A stretch of DNA of 64,000 bases from Parasponia andersonii. Lineage: Eukaryota; Streptophyta; Magnoliopsida; Rosales; Cannabaceae. Shown piece after piece: positions 1 through 11,922 of the stretch (positions within the stretch are counted from its first letter, which is position 1; every line of letters starts with the position of its first letter). Location: the NCBI GenBank assembly GCA_002914805.1, contig JXTB01000219.1, positions 189,512 through 253,511 of the forward strand. The letters run 5' to 3'. The translations under genes and the position numbers were made by a program. The notes below the pieces were generated by a model. The model saw only the letters and a program-made list of their open reading frames with translations, did not search any database and had not been told where the DNA came from.

Positions 1-928
1 ATTACACACGAGATACATCTTAGGCATCACAGTGTTTAGTGGGTAGCCAATATCTCTACCCTCAATGAGAGCCTGTAAACCTACACAAGGTCATTTGAGT
101 ATCCCTTGTAGTTCCGTAGCATAGACACATAGGTGTGCTTTCGATTTTTTGGGATATGTATCAGGCAGAGAGTACTTAGAACACATAGTACGAGTTATTC
201 TAGTTCGTAATAAGAGGACATGAGCTCATGGGATGGGATGATTTATGATATGTACAATGATGTGGTTTTATTTTTACTTTTGAATATGTGAATATTATGG
301 ATATCAATTATTTTATAAACTTGATTTATAAATAGAATTTGGAAAAAGAATTAACCATGCAGGTTTAGTAAAATTGCATCTATTTAAAAAGGTAATTGAA
401 TTTCAATTGAGCATGTGAATGTTCTCTCACTTTTAGGTATTCGTCTATTTGAGGTAGTAATCTCGGTGCTCGGGCAAGCTGCGTAACTTATACTTTCTTT
501 CCCACTCTTCTTCCATGATGAATATCTATTCTTTGTCCAATTATTTAGCCAAGACTAATAAGTTTACTAAGTAGATATATGAGGGTGGTTTTCTTATTAA
601 TTTGAGATCTTGAAAGTACAAGTGATTTAATACAAATCATTTTGGACATTAGACTAATGTTTTCAATTAAACTCAATTTACCAAAATTGATGGTTTCTGA
701 ACAAGTATTCAAATGAGATAGCTGAAAATGCTTTTGAACTTTGTCAACTATATTTCTTAGGTAATTAAAAACAAATAAGGGTTTTGATATTATATAATGC
801 ATAATGATTTGAGGATCAAAACGAAATTATCTAATACTCAATTTCTTTTGAATTTAGTAAAATTAGTATTTTATTATATTTACACTTATAATTACTAAAA
901 GTCACAGCTTGGACATCTGGTTGTGAGA
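1..928 (+). repeat. 5' LTR of O, 3' part only
   Basis: This segment aligns with 57650-57890 plus 59536-60255, the end of O's 3' LTR, for example at the shared stretch around GATTTATGATATGTACAATG. It also aligns with the reverse complement of 61952 onward. The LTR end (CACAGCTT...GTGAGA) aligns with CACAGCTT...ATCACA of the minus-strand copy and with ...CATCACA at 60255, which fixes the boundary at about 928. About 1.8 kb of this LTR should lie to the left of the window. Confidence 0.82.
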
Positions 929-932
929 GAAA

Positions 933-944
933 TAGTATCAAATC
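933..944 (+). other. Degenerate primer-binding site of O
   Basis: TAGTATCAAATC lies a few bases after the LTR end. It matches the plant initiator-tRNA-Met primer site TGGTATCAGAGC at 9 of 12 positions. The mismatches are mostly G to A, as expected of an old methylated copy. Confidence 0.6.
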
Positions 945-1131
945 TATAGGCTAAAGATCTGTCTGGGATCTTGCCTGTGGTATTTTACTATTTAAAATGG
1001 ATTTCGGATAGTGTTTGACAAATAACTCATACATCACTTAGGAATTAGGTAATATATTTTCTTTTCTCTAATTCATCCTGAATCCTCTATTCATCTCTAG
1101 AGTTAAACTCTAGTATCTTTGAGATGGTTAT
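945..1131 (+). other. O interior, leader fragment, no coding signal
   Basis: AT-rich leader between the primer site and the first solo LTR. No recognisable protein. Bases 1127-1131 are the left GTTAT target duplication of that solo LTR. Confidence 0.6.
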
Positions 1132-4035
1132 TGTAACACCCCCAAGCATATCTATATGACTATATAGGTCAAACTTGGAAGTATTATTCTTTTATAAACC
1201 ATAACTGTAGTTTTACCAAAAAGGTGGGCCAATTTAAACTTTTCAAACTCTAAAACTACATGACATTACTTTCTGAAAGTGTCTTTACTAAATGTACAAT
1301 CAAAAGTTCTTATCAGATTTTCTTACAACCAGTAGTAATATTTACAACACATCAAAATATCGAAATACAAGAAAACATCATCCACAAATCAAGCTCGTCT
1401 ACATCTATATGATCACTGCGACAAGAAAGCATGCTAGCCAGCTAGTAACTCTATACATCATATATCTCCTCACCTATATCACAATTACTAAATGAGCTAA
1501 TACTCAGTAAGTAAAGATCATTGATGCTCGTAAACATGTTTTATGCGGAAACTTCATTGACATTCCCATTGTACTCTTTCTTCCATAACTCTTCATTTTG
1601 ATGCACTTTTTTTAGAAAACATTTCATTATAGGGCCCTTGAGTATACTGTAAAGTCGCGACAATCGGTAGGCCATGCCCACCTATGCAGGAAAGAAACAT
1701 ATGGCCAATGCGAATAAAACCTATCCAATGCAGACTAACTAGATAATGTACCTAATAAATCTCATAGTACAATGCTCAATCCCGGTAATCGGTAAGCCGT
1801 GTCCATCTATACGGGAAAGATGCCTGTGCAAACCATACTTATCCAATGTAGACAGACTAGACATTATACTTAAAACATATCTTGTAAAATCAGTAAAATG
1901 GTACTACTTTAAATCTAATGCGTGGAAAACTTCATTTCATTGAAAATCATGCTTAAATGATCATTTCATGCTTGTATCTTCTGTAAATTTTACAACAACA
2001 ATATAAATAAAATATAATTGAAATAATACGCATAAGCATGTAGGAAAACGTCTTGTATTTACTACTATTCTAGTGACGCAGTTAAAATAAATCTTTACTT
2101 ACCTTGTGTCCTGTAGAAAAGATAGTGGAAAAGGTTTGTATCCTTTATGACAAGGTATGTGGAAGACCTGATGTCAATTTTATTACTAAAATGATCATTA
2201 CAATGTAAAATGCTTAAAGAAAACAAGCACAAGATCGAATCACTACTTTTACAGAAGAACGAAGCCTAATCACAAAATGAACCAAAATGTCATCTACTTT
2301 CATAAAAACTCGTCCATTTGTTTCTAAATAATACTATTTGGTTTTAAAAAATATTTGGACAGCATCTCCCTTATTTTTAGGACATCCCCACATGATTAAA
2401 ATTATAGTTTAAGATCTACAATAATAATCAACCAACTAATTCCCATATATACAACTCAAAGAGGATCTTTTAGAGCAACCTAGGTACACTTGAATTCCTT
2501 TCGTTTAGACAAGTTTAAAACCACTTTTACACTTGTGTGTCATCATAACAGCCACCAAATAAGTGTAATAAATAATAGGATCCATAAAATATACACTCTA
2601 AGTTTAGAAAATCAGATTATAAATATAAAAACGTAATCTACCACACATGACAACACTTAAATCCATATCTAGCACACTTTAGGGATTTAAGTCTAACTTT
2701 AATCCTGCACTAAAATTCTGTGTTTCCAGCCATATATAGGATTTCCTTAGACCTTTATTTATCAAATAAAAGCTTTGATTCAAGAGCTAAAGTTATAGAA
2801 ATAAATCACCAATTCTAAATTCCACAAAAAGCTCATCTTGACTAGTTTGAACTTTTGTTGAAGCTCTTGCTTTCTACTTCCACAAAACTGATTTCTAAGG
2901 ATTTGAAATTGATCTTAGGACTCAAGAGGACCTAGAGGAAACATTACTTAAGTAGTTTCAAGTGGAGAATTGAAATAACAAAATAAAACCTAGGAAGAAG
3001 AACTAGTACAATTATCATGACTAGTTTAGACCTATCTTGCTTTCTTGAGCTCCAAATTGAGTTCTACAACTTGGAAACTCTTAGATATGGATAAGGAGAG
3101 TTGAGATAAGTATAGAAAGTGGCTGGAGTAGTTCAAGTCGTGGCTGGGGAGGAAGAGGAAAGAAATAATTAGATTTGGTCAAAAATCAATACTTAATGGC
3201 TAAGAAATGGCATAACTTAAATTCTAAGGAGTATTTTGGGTATTTTGCTCATTAATTTCCATGTGTCAAGCTCTAAAACATCCTTAGCATACTCACTACA
3301 TTGCTGGTCAATCCTATACACCCAAGTGTAGACCGAAATGGTGAAACCTAGCTTAGAAAATGAAAACTAGTCATACTTTGACCTATATTCCCATATAGCT
3401 AATGTTATTGTAATCTAGTGGAACCTAGCCCCATAACGAATCATTAAATATAAAAATAATTCAATTAAACTCTAATTAATAATGCAAACTTAGTATCAAT
3501 TCCTAATTATTAGAATGCACAAAGATGATGTTACGCGATTAAACTGAATCTAAGCTAGCTTAGTATAATTAAACACAGTTCAGTACAGTGACGGCCACCT
3601 CATTCTTACTTGAAACGAATATTTTTTGAAAATGCTAGAAATGAGCCCTAAACATTGAATTAAAGCTATTTTACATGCTAAATTCATAGTGAATTTGGCT
3701 TCGAAAAATGTGAAAAATACATTTTATTGAAAACTACTATTTGACCAAATTATCAACATACATGATTTTTAATGCATATGAATATAGTATTATTATTTAT
3801 GAATGTATTCTTTGTTCTTTTCACACACAAAGCTCTCTCTTTAAGGGTACTGAGCCTTTACACTATATGGGAACACTTCGACAACCATTAGTATAATAAT
3901 ATATATTGAAAGTATTTAACTATCAAAATGAGCAATTTATTATAAAATTGGCACTAGTTTTATGATATGTCTATTATGCAATATGAATATATTTATTATT
4001 GGCTTATTATGCATGTGAAAAATTTAGGCATCATA
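1132..4035 (-). mobile_element. Solo LTR A1 (same family as T1 LTRs)
   Basis: The plus strand begins TGTAACACCCCC and ends GGCATCATA, corresponding to a minus-strand LTR that originally read TGTGGTGCC...GGTGTTACA. It is flanked by a perfect 5-bp duplication, GTTAT at 1127-1131 and 4036-4040. Its 2.9-kb length matches the T1 LTRs, and the marks seen in T1's LTR are present in reverse (the ACTTACTGAGCTTTAGCTCA-like motif, the AAGTGTC...CATGACATT block). No interior sequence is present, so it arose by LTR-LTR recombination. Short ORFs inside are chance. It carries a private diverged ~125-bp tandem duplication at 1655-1905. Confidence 0.88.
1655..1905. repeat. Two diverged ~125-bp tandem copies inside solo LTR A1
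   Basis: The motif AATCGGTAGGCC...TATGCAGGAAAG near 1662 recurs as AATCGGTAAGCC...TATACGGGAAAG near 1787. Both are followed by a TATCCAATG-AGAC block. Solo LTR A2 has only one comparable block. Confidence 0.6.
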
Positions 4036-4178
4036 GTTATAAACCAGAAAATTCTAGTCTTAGAGGTGATGGGATTGATACGAGACTAGTGAGCTCTACT
4101 TCTATCCAAATTCTTTGATTCAAATGTACAATCCTATTTATTGTCCTATGTCCATTCGGGTGGTGAGCTATGAGTGAA
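4036..4178 (+). other. O interior spacer between two solo LTRs
   Basis: 143 bp of O interior. It includes the right TSD of A1 (4036-4040, GTTAT) and the left TSD of A2 (4174-4178, GTGAA). Nothing else is visible. Confidence 0.65.
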
Positions 4179-7145
4179 TGTAACACCTCCTAGTTTAATC
4201 ATATTATTATATACAGTCAAACAATGAAGTANNNNNNNNATATCTTTCATTTTAATAAAAAGGTGGGCAAAATTTGAGCTTTCCAAAACTTTTGGGCAAA
4301 AGCAACTACATGGCATTTCTTATTAAAAGTGTCTTCACAAAATGTACAATCATCAATAGAGGTTTTCATCAGTCTATTTTGCCATCAGTAGTAGTATTTA
4401 CATTATACATAAAATATCTCAAAACAAAATTGTCACCCATAGGTCAAGCTCGTCTACATCTGTATGATCATGGCGACAAAAGACAAATCAGGCAACCAAC
4501 TAGTCAGTACCAAAATGTGCCTTCTCATCTGCATCACAAGACTAAAATGAGATAAAGCTCAGTAAGTAAAAACTATGCATGCTTATGAATACTTTAAAAT
4601 CTCATAAAGTTCCCATTGTATCCTTTTCTTTCTTAAACATTTGAGTCCATGCATTTTCCTTAAAAATTATTCTTAGTTGGGCCCCTTAGCATATTACTTG
4701 TCCCGTAAGTCGATAGGCCGTGATAACATAGGGCGGAAACTCTGGTCAAGAGTAAAAATAAGGTGCGACCATCATGTGAGGTTTTTGAAAACTCCTTCCC
4801 TCATCAACAGGGCATTCCACACCACGCTAATATTGTCCCGCTTCAATGAGACACATCATAAGATCCGCAAATCCTGCTTCAACGGGAGAGTCTGCATCAA
4901 CAGACTTACCTATCCAGCTCCGACAGGCTAACAATTGCCATTAAAACTTATCTTATAAAATTGGTATATTGGTACTCACTTTCAAATACTCTTATAATAA
5001 AACTCTCCATTTTCATGCAAAACATGCCATGCACATGCCATTTCATAACTTTCAGAAATAAGAAAGTTTCACATAATTACATCTTTCATATTGTTCTTGT
5101 GATGCAGTTGTAAGTCTTTACTTACCTCGTATCTTGAATAGGAATTGAGAGTAGAAAGAGTTAATATCCTATAGAGATTGATGTGCTAATCACCTATCAT
5201 AAATTACCATTATTCAAGATGCACATTTTACAAAAAGAATACATTAAGATACTTGAACAAGACCGAAATAATAACTTTCACCAAATTAGGAAACTTGATC
5301 TTAAAATGACTCGAAAGCATATAAATCAATTAAGGTACTTGGCAGACAACAACTAGCATCGAAAAACTGTTCAAAAGTCTTAAAATATGAATGCTAATTC
5401 ATTAGCACAAAAAGGTCCAAAATGGCACATAATTTTGTAAAAACTAGTCCATTTGCTCCTAAATGATGCCATTTTATTTTAAAAATATTTGGACAGCACC
5501 TCTCCTAGTTTAAGGACATTCCCACATGATTAAAATCATGCTTTTAAACCTGAAATAACAATTAACAATCCAGTTCCCACATATACACATCAAAGAGGAT
5601 CATTTGGAACAACGTAAGTGCAGTTAAATTCCTTTCAATTTTTACAAAGTTTAAACAACTTTTACACTTGTGTGCCATTACAAACATCCATTAACTAAGT
5701 GTAATAAATAATAGAATCAATAAAATATACGCTATAAGTTTAAGAAATCAGATTACAAATATGGAAAACTTAATCTACCACACATGAAAACTCTTAAATC
5801 CATAAATAGCAAACTTTGGGGCCTTAGGATTAACTTTAGTCCTCCACCTAAATTTTATGTTTTCAGCAATATATAAGGGTTCCTAGGATCATTATTCATC
5901 AAATAATAGCTTTGATTTAAGTGCTGAAACAAAGAAATTAACTACAAATTCAAAATCCTACATAAACCTCTCCTTGACTAGTTTGAGTCTTTGCTAGACT
6001 TCTTGCCTTCTATCTTCACCAAATTAATTCCCAAAGCTTAGAAATAGATTTTGGGACTTAAGAAGACCTGAAGAAACAATTATTTAATTGGGAACAAGTA
6101 GAGAATTAAAATTAAAGGACAATACCTAGAAAGAAAAACTTAGTCGAATTACCTTGACTACTTTTGGTCTATCTTGCTTTCTAGGGCTCTAATTTGAGTT
6201 CTACTACTTGGAAACTCTTGGGAATGTTTGAGGGAAGTTGAGAGAAGTTAGAAAAAGAATATGAGAGTTTCAGGTCATGGGTGGAGAGAAAGGGAAAGTA
6301 AATGACCAGATTTGACCCAAAATCAACACTTAATGGCTAAGAAAAGGTATAACTTAAATTCTAAGGGGTATTTTGGGTATTTTACATATTACTTTCCATG
6401 TGTGCAGCTCTAAAACATCCTTACCATAGTCAGCACGTTGCTGGTCACTCCTATACACTCAAGTGTAGCCAAAGTTGGTGAATCCTACCTTAGAAAGTGA
6501 AAACTAGTTATACTTTGACTTATGATCCTATATGGCCAATCTTATTATAATTTGGTAGAACGTTGCCCCATAACCAATCATTAAACATAAAAAAAAAAGT
6601 CAATTAGACTCCAATTAACAATGCAAACATAGTATTAGTACTCAATTATTAGAATGCATAACACGACATTACGCGATTAAGCCTAATCTAAGCTAGCTTC
6701 GTGCAACTAAATACGAATTAGTGTCCTGAATGTCACCTCGTGCTTACCTGGAGTCGACAAATAAAATGCTATAAATGAGTCCTAGACATTGAATCAAGCC
6801 TATTTAACATGTAACACACCATGAATTCAGCTCCGAAATACGTGAAAATTACATTTTACGAAAAAACTACTATTTGACCAAGTTATCAACAAGTACGATC
6901 TTAATGCATGTACACATAGTATTGCTTTCATAATTATATTCTTTGTTCTTTTAGCACACTGAGCTTTCTCTGAGGGTATTGAACCTTTACACTACATTGG
7001 GACACTTCAACAATCATTAGTGTCATAACATGCATGTAAATGCACATAACATAATGAATGGGCATGCTACTATGAAACTAGTATTAACGACTTCTAACAT
7101 ATTTATTATTGGCTTAATATACATGTGAGAATCTTGGGCACCACA
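4179..7145 (-). mobile_element. Solo LTR A2 (same family as A1 and T1)
   Basis: The plus strand begins TGTAACACCTCC and ends TTGGGCACCACA. It is flanked by a perfect 5-bp duplication GTGAA at 4174-4178 and 7146-7150. Length is 2967 bp including 8 N. It aligns along its whole length with A1 (same orientation) and in reverse with T1's LTRs, for example the CATGTGAGAATCTTGGGCACC end. The different TSD shows it is an independent insertion, not a duplication of A1. ORFs within it are not genes. Confidence 0.9.
4232..4239. other. Assembly gap (8 N)
   Basis: Eight unresolved bases just inside the end of solo LTR A2. They do not affect its boundaries. Confidence 0.98.
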
Positions 7146-8515
7146 GTGAACCCTATAGAATCTATGATAGCTATCTCGTACTAGGTATTTTAAATACCTA
7201 GGTTTGATCCAATGTTTCGTAAATTTTTAAGATCTGATTTAATCTTTTCAATTTTCATATACTTTTAATTATTCTATTCGAGTAACTGGTGGTTGATGTT
7301 TATATCAAGATATTCGATGATGATATTTTTAAGTTTGCTTAAATGTAGTATTGTACTAAGTCCACCAAGACTAGTTTGACATTAGTAGTGCATCAGTTGA
7401 ATAATTGATTTAATTTGATATGAAATTCTTGGGTTATTGACTTTGTCTAAATCATTGTAATTATATTTTCTACTAAGTTATTTACTTGTGATAATTTGTT
7501 TCGTCTACCTGATAGTTACATACCTAGGTTTACTTTTCTTTTCAAAGTGAAACTTTTGGAATTGGAATTTTTTTTCATGATTATTTGATTAAAAAAATTG
7601 TTTGAAAAATGAGTTTATGTGTTTAAAATGTAGTTTTATTCGGTCCTAACTTTTTACTCTAAGTACGTAAGACTCGACCTTGTAATTCTTGGGTGAGAAA
7701 TTATTTCATTATTTGTAATTTTATCAAACTAAAAGCTTTCTTTTATGGTTTTGGTGACTTTTAAATCTCCAAATTGATTTATATGGTTTAAAATAAAGTA
7801 GGTTGTTATGTTTGGTAAAGTGCATGTCTTTATTTTCAAGAAAACCATCGATATTTCAATTTAAATAATAATTAGTTAAAAGTAATTTCCTTCAATAGAT
7901 ATATAATTTAAAAAGAAATTATGGGCTATTTGAAATTGAACTGCACTATTGTAAAGCTTGAACTTTGATGTATATAAAATTTAGTTATGGTACCAAATTA
8001 GTCCTAATCTACATTTGATAGTACTAACTGGAAAATCCTTGAAGAGCAAGAAAATTTTTTACAAACTCAAAGTTCGAAGTATCTTTCTAGATTTGAATAT
8101 GGTAGACATTGTTGGTACTTCATTTAGAAACTAAAATGTACTTTCGCATTTTCATTTACATGTTAACTTGGAACTAAATATGTAATGTTTATGGAAAATT
8201 TATGTGGCAACTTGAGAAACAAGTTTGATTTCTTAGAAAACTTTTGGTATAAATCAATGCGGTATAAGTATAAATTTTTGGAAAAATTATGTACGTGTTT
8301 GAGATGTCATATATATGCTATCCTGTTATATGAATTTCGCTAAATAAAATTTAGTTATGATATTCAGTTTAGAATCTTATGTGAATAAAAAGAATATTTG
8401 ATTTGAATCCTAGTTTAGAAGTTTTGTAAAACTTTGTTATATTGGTTTTATATGCCTTGTTGTGTGGCTTATTTTATTAGTGCATGTATAATATTTGTGA
8501 TCTTTGGATTGTTAA
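7146..8515 (+). other. O interior, 1.4 kb, non-coding
   Basis: AT-rich sequence between solo LTRs A2 and C. No homology to gag or pol and no long open frame on either strand. It would be the 5' leader or gag position of O. Bases 7146-7150 are the right TSD of A2, and 8511-8515 (GTTAA) is the left TSD of the next solo LTR. Confidence 0.6.
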
Positions 8516-11332
8516 TGTGATATCCTGAATTCTAAAACGAGATCTAGTTCCTCACATAATTGAAGAGCTAATAATAACATAATTGCATCATATTTTTTTT
8601 AATATTAATGTCATTTATATATACATATAATTTTAAATAGTCATTATATCTATAACTATTACTCCTTTAGTAATTCTACAGTGAAATGCTTTGGACATTC
8701 TCATTGGTACAAGGTTGGCACATATTAAGTCGATTATTCCAAACTTAACTACTTGATAAATTATTTGATTAGAAAATATGTGATTATATGAGCTGTTTAT
8801 AATCTATAAGAACTAGAAAATTTTGATATTTTATTAAGTGTTTTGTTTTAGTTCTATTATTGATCGGGTACACTCGAGAATCCTCTACTGCATGATTATT
8901 TTTTTTTTCAATTTTATTTGTATCCTTATTTTTATGTGTAGTCATTTTTTTTATTTATTTATTTTAATATAATTAAAAATTATAAGTGGATATATATACT
9001 TTTTATAAACTAAATTTATTATGTCGGTTTAGTCCATGAATAGTATAAATTATTTACTGGATTCTATTCTTACCACCGCTAGCCTTCTTTTTTCTTCTTC
9101 TCCGTTCCTTTATCTTCTAGTTTATCATATACAATCATAAATATAACCAGGCCTCTACCAAATTATTTTCGTGCAAAAAAGCATAGTCAAATTACGGTCT
9201 TTGGTTTCAATCATTACTAAGGTAATCTTCCTTTATTAGTATTACCTTCGAATACATTTTTGTCTTTCATGAATTGTGTATATCCAACTCTTGGTTTCTG
9301 ATTATAAAAGTATATATGTATGTATTATGATTATTAGTGTCAAGTTATATGTGTGTATGGAAACTCCATTTTGCTATTAATTATTCGAGATGGTTTAAGC
9401 AATCTAAATTTAGTGGACTAAGCACTAGTGATTTTAATAGATGGTTTTACTTAAAAAAAAATGATTCTTAGCACTGAACTCAAGTTAGTGTCATTTTTTT
9501 TAATATGATTTGTTCTCTTTGCCACGTATATATGTATATATACATATATATAGTGTGGAGACAAAATTAAACAAATAAAATCCTCAAACTATCCTTGAAC
9601 TTACTTTCATATCATTTGCGTGGGATATTGTGAGGAATATTCAAAGAAATTATCATTCTCTTATTATATATATACTTGTTGGTGGTATTTATATGAATTA
9701 AGTTATGTTGTATGTATACTAAGCAGAAAGAAAAACATAAATGTTTTATTTGATCATTACTAGTTAATATTTATTTTTGTACCGAATTGAATATTTTCTA
9801 CTTGGTACTTAGCTTTAGAAGTTTGCGCATAAACTTTACGTGTCTTACATCGATGATTAGTTAATGAGTTTTATTTTAAATTTAAAACTATTTCTAACTA
9901 TTTTCAAGGATTCTGTTTTTGTGTGTATTAATAAGTTGAGAGCAAATTACATTTTGTGTCTTTAGATTTTTTTAATTATATCACTACAATGGTTGATAAT
10001 TAATTGTCCTTGTCTCAGCTTTCTATTTGAAGTTTTTGTAAGACTTAGACTTAAAATATCTGTGTGATAATTTTTGTAAAGATACATGTATATACGTATT
10101 TAGCGAAAGTTAGAGTTGAACCGAGAAATGAATGTCTCGAGTTTAGTATTGTAAACTGATTTCACATGACTATTTGTTGAAAGTGTGAAAATCAAATTAT
10201 TCTCAGTCTAAATATTTGGTTTCCATATTTTACTTTTCTGTCATTAACTTGTAGTTTGTATTCCCATATTTTGAAACATAAAAACAATGTAAATATGGAC
10301 CATATTTAGTCTAAATATAGTCCATGTTTATGATTTAAACTTATCTATCATGATGTGCTTAGTGGTTATAGAAATTTATCTTTTAAATAATAACAATAAT
10401 AATAGGAGCACGTCAACTGTACCAAGAGCGAAGAGCATTTCACATAAAAAGAAAATCCAAAGAAACTCAAGATCGAGGTAAGTAACGTCACACTTAAAAT
10501 GTAAGAAATTCTCTATTTCTGTGAATCTGTGGAATCTGTGAATAAGTGTATATACATATTAGTCCTTATACTTTGCATGAGACATAAACATGTGGTGTAT
10601 TTATATTTCCTGACAAGTATTGGTGAATAGGATGTGACGGGCCAGTGCCCAAATATGTGATATGGTTCCTTCGGGGACACTCTGGTTCCTTCGGGAATAT
10701 TCTGGTCCTTTCGGAGACACTATGGTTCCTTTAGCAATACTCTGACGGTGGTATGGGGTGAACCTCTGCTGTACACAGAGGGAATTTTCTGGGGCTTGAG
10801 ACCTCCATATAGCTCATGATATTTTATGTGTTCTCTAAGTGGCTCAGTATGCAATACACGGTCTTATCAGGTAATGCAATATACACAGGGATCTCAATCA
10901 TATAATTATCTATTCTTTGTCATATGCACTCTGCATCTGCATACGTTACTTACTTAGTTTTATACTCATTAATATTCTTACATTACAGAAGGTACAGATA
11001 ATATGTGAGTTGGAGGAGGAGCGCCGACTTTCCGACCGCGGCTTGTGTATATGAGCATTTTGATGCTGTGGTTTTCTGATAGACGGTTTTGTACCTATTT
11101 TGTATGTGTATATTATGTAAATTTCATGAGAGGCCCACTTTGAGAGGGTGTATATATGTATATATTGCAGTATGTATAATTATGTGTGGAAGTTTCTTTT
11201 TTCCTTCTAAAAAGTTCAAAAAGTTTTAAAATTCTCCTATTTTATCAGTTCTAAGTGGAGAGCGTCTCCCAATTTCACTAAATATTTATACAAATATTCT
11301 TACGTATATGTGCGGGATCGGGGGATGTCACA
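8516..11332 (+). mobile_element. Solo LTR C (separate Gypsy-type family)
   Basis: Starts TGTGATATCC and ends GGGGATGTCACA, a matching pair of LTR ends with TG...CA termini. The flanks are GTTAA (8511-8515) and ATTAA (11333-11337), a 5-bp TSD with one mismatch. Near the 3' end it has the CTTACTTAGTTTTATACTCA-like stretch followed by a GGTACAGATAATATG block, as at the end of many plant Gypsy LTRs, which suggests plus orientation. It contains an exact 4 x 20-bp repeat (10661-10740). It is unlike the A, O and T2 LTR families in this window. No interior is present. Confidence 0.68.
10661..10740. repeat. Four 20-bp tandem repeats (minisatellite)
   Basis: Four units of exactly 20 bp, consensus TMTGGTTCCTTCGGGGACAC. 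Units 1 and 3 end GACAC, units 2 and 4 end AATAT/AATAC, so there is a 40-bp higher-order period. Lies in the 3' part of solo LTR C. Confidence 0.85.
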
Positions 11333-11922
11333 ATTAAATCCTTGTTGCGTAATAAATGCTTTTTTACTGGTTAAGTTAAGCTAGATTGGCTTTATTTTGT
11401 TAGTCTCAATTGGGTAATTAAGCAATTTGATATGGTATTCTAAATGTTAGGAACTCCTAGTATTAGAGACTTGGGATGATGTCTCATTTGAACTTCAAAT
11501 AAAAATAAATTAGTCTTGAATACCTAAGTCTTAAAGGAACTTAGGTGGTACATACTGGTGCATAGCATTTTAATAGATCTTTTAAATTTCATAGAAATCA
11601 ATTTTTCAAGTGAATTTAAGCTATGAATTAATATGATTGTTTTGGTGTTTAATAGAATTTAAGTAATGCAAAATAATGTGTGGTATTTTCTTTAAAAATA
11701 TTAATTAGATTTTTTAAATTCTTGGGGTTGTATAAGTTATAGGTTGAGTAAGGCTTAAAAAAAATTGTCTACCTACTTAAATCAAAATATTTAACTATGA
11801 CACACTCTACTATTTTTGCAAAACGTTTTATAAAATTTCTATCTTAAAAGTATCTTTCAAAACTGTTTTTAATAAAATTGTTAGAGTGTAGTGACTTTAA
11901 ATTTATAAAATGCAAAGATAGC
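11333..11922 (+). other. O interior, non-coding
   Basis: 590 bp of AT-rich O interior between solo LTR C and T1. It ends with the left TSD of T1, ATAGC (11918-11922). No protein homology seen. Confidence 0.55.

Noticed and set aside
933..944. tRNA-like sequences next to LTRs (933, 14922, 27702, 55608)
   Set aside because: These are primer-binding sites complementary to tRNA 3' ends, not tRNA genes. No cloverleaf sequence surrounds them.
1746..4931. ORFs of 65-93 codons inside solo LTRs A1 and A2
   Set aside because: They lie inside solo LTRs, differ in frame between family members and have no motif.
9520..9555. Palindromic TATATATGTATATATACATATATATA as a possible regulatory hairpin or terminator
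   Set aside because: Simple AT palindrome typical of AT-rich plant DNA. Not supported as a regulatory site.
10661..10740. Short regular repeats considered as a CRISPR array
   Set aside because: Units are contiguous without spacers, in a plant LTR.
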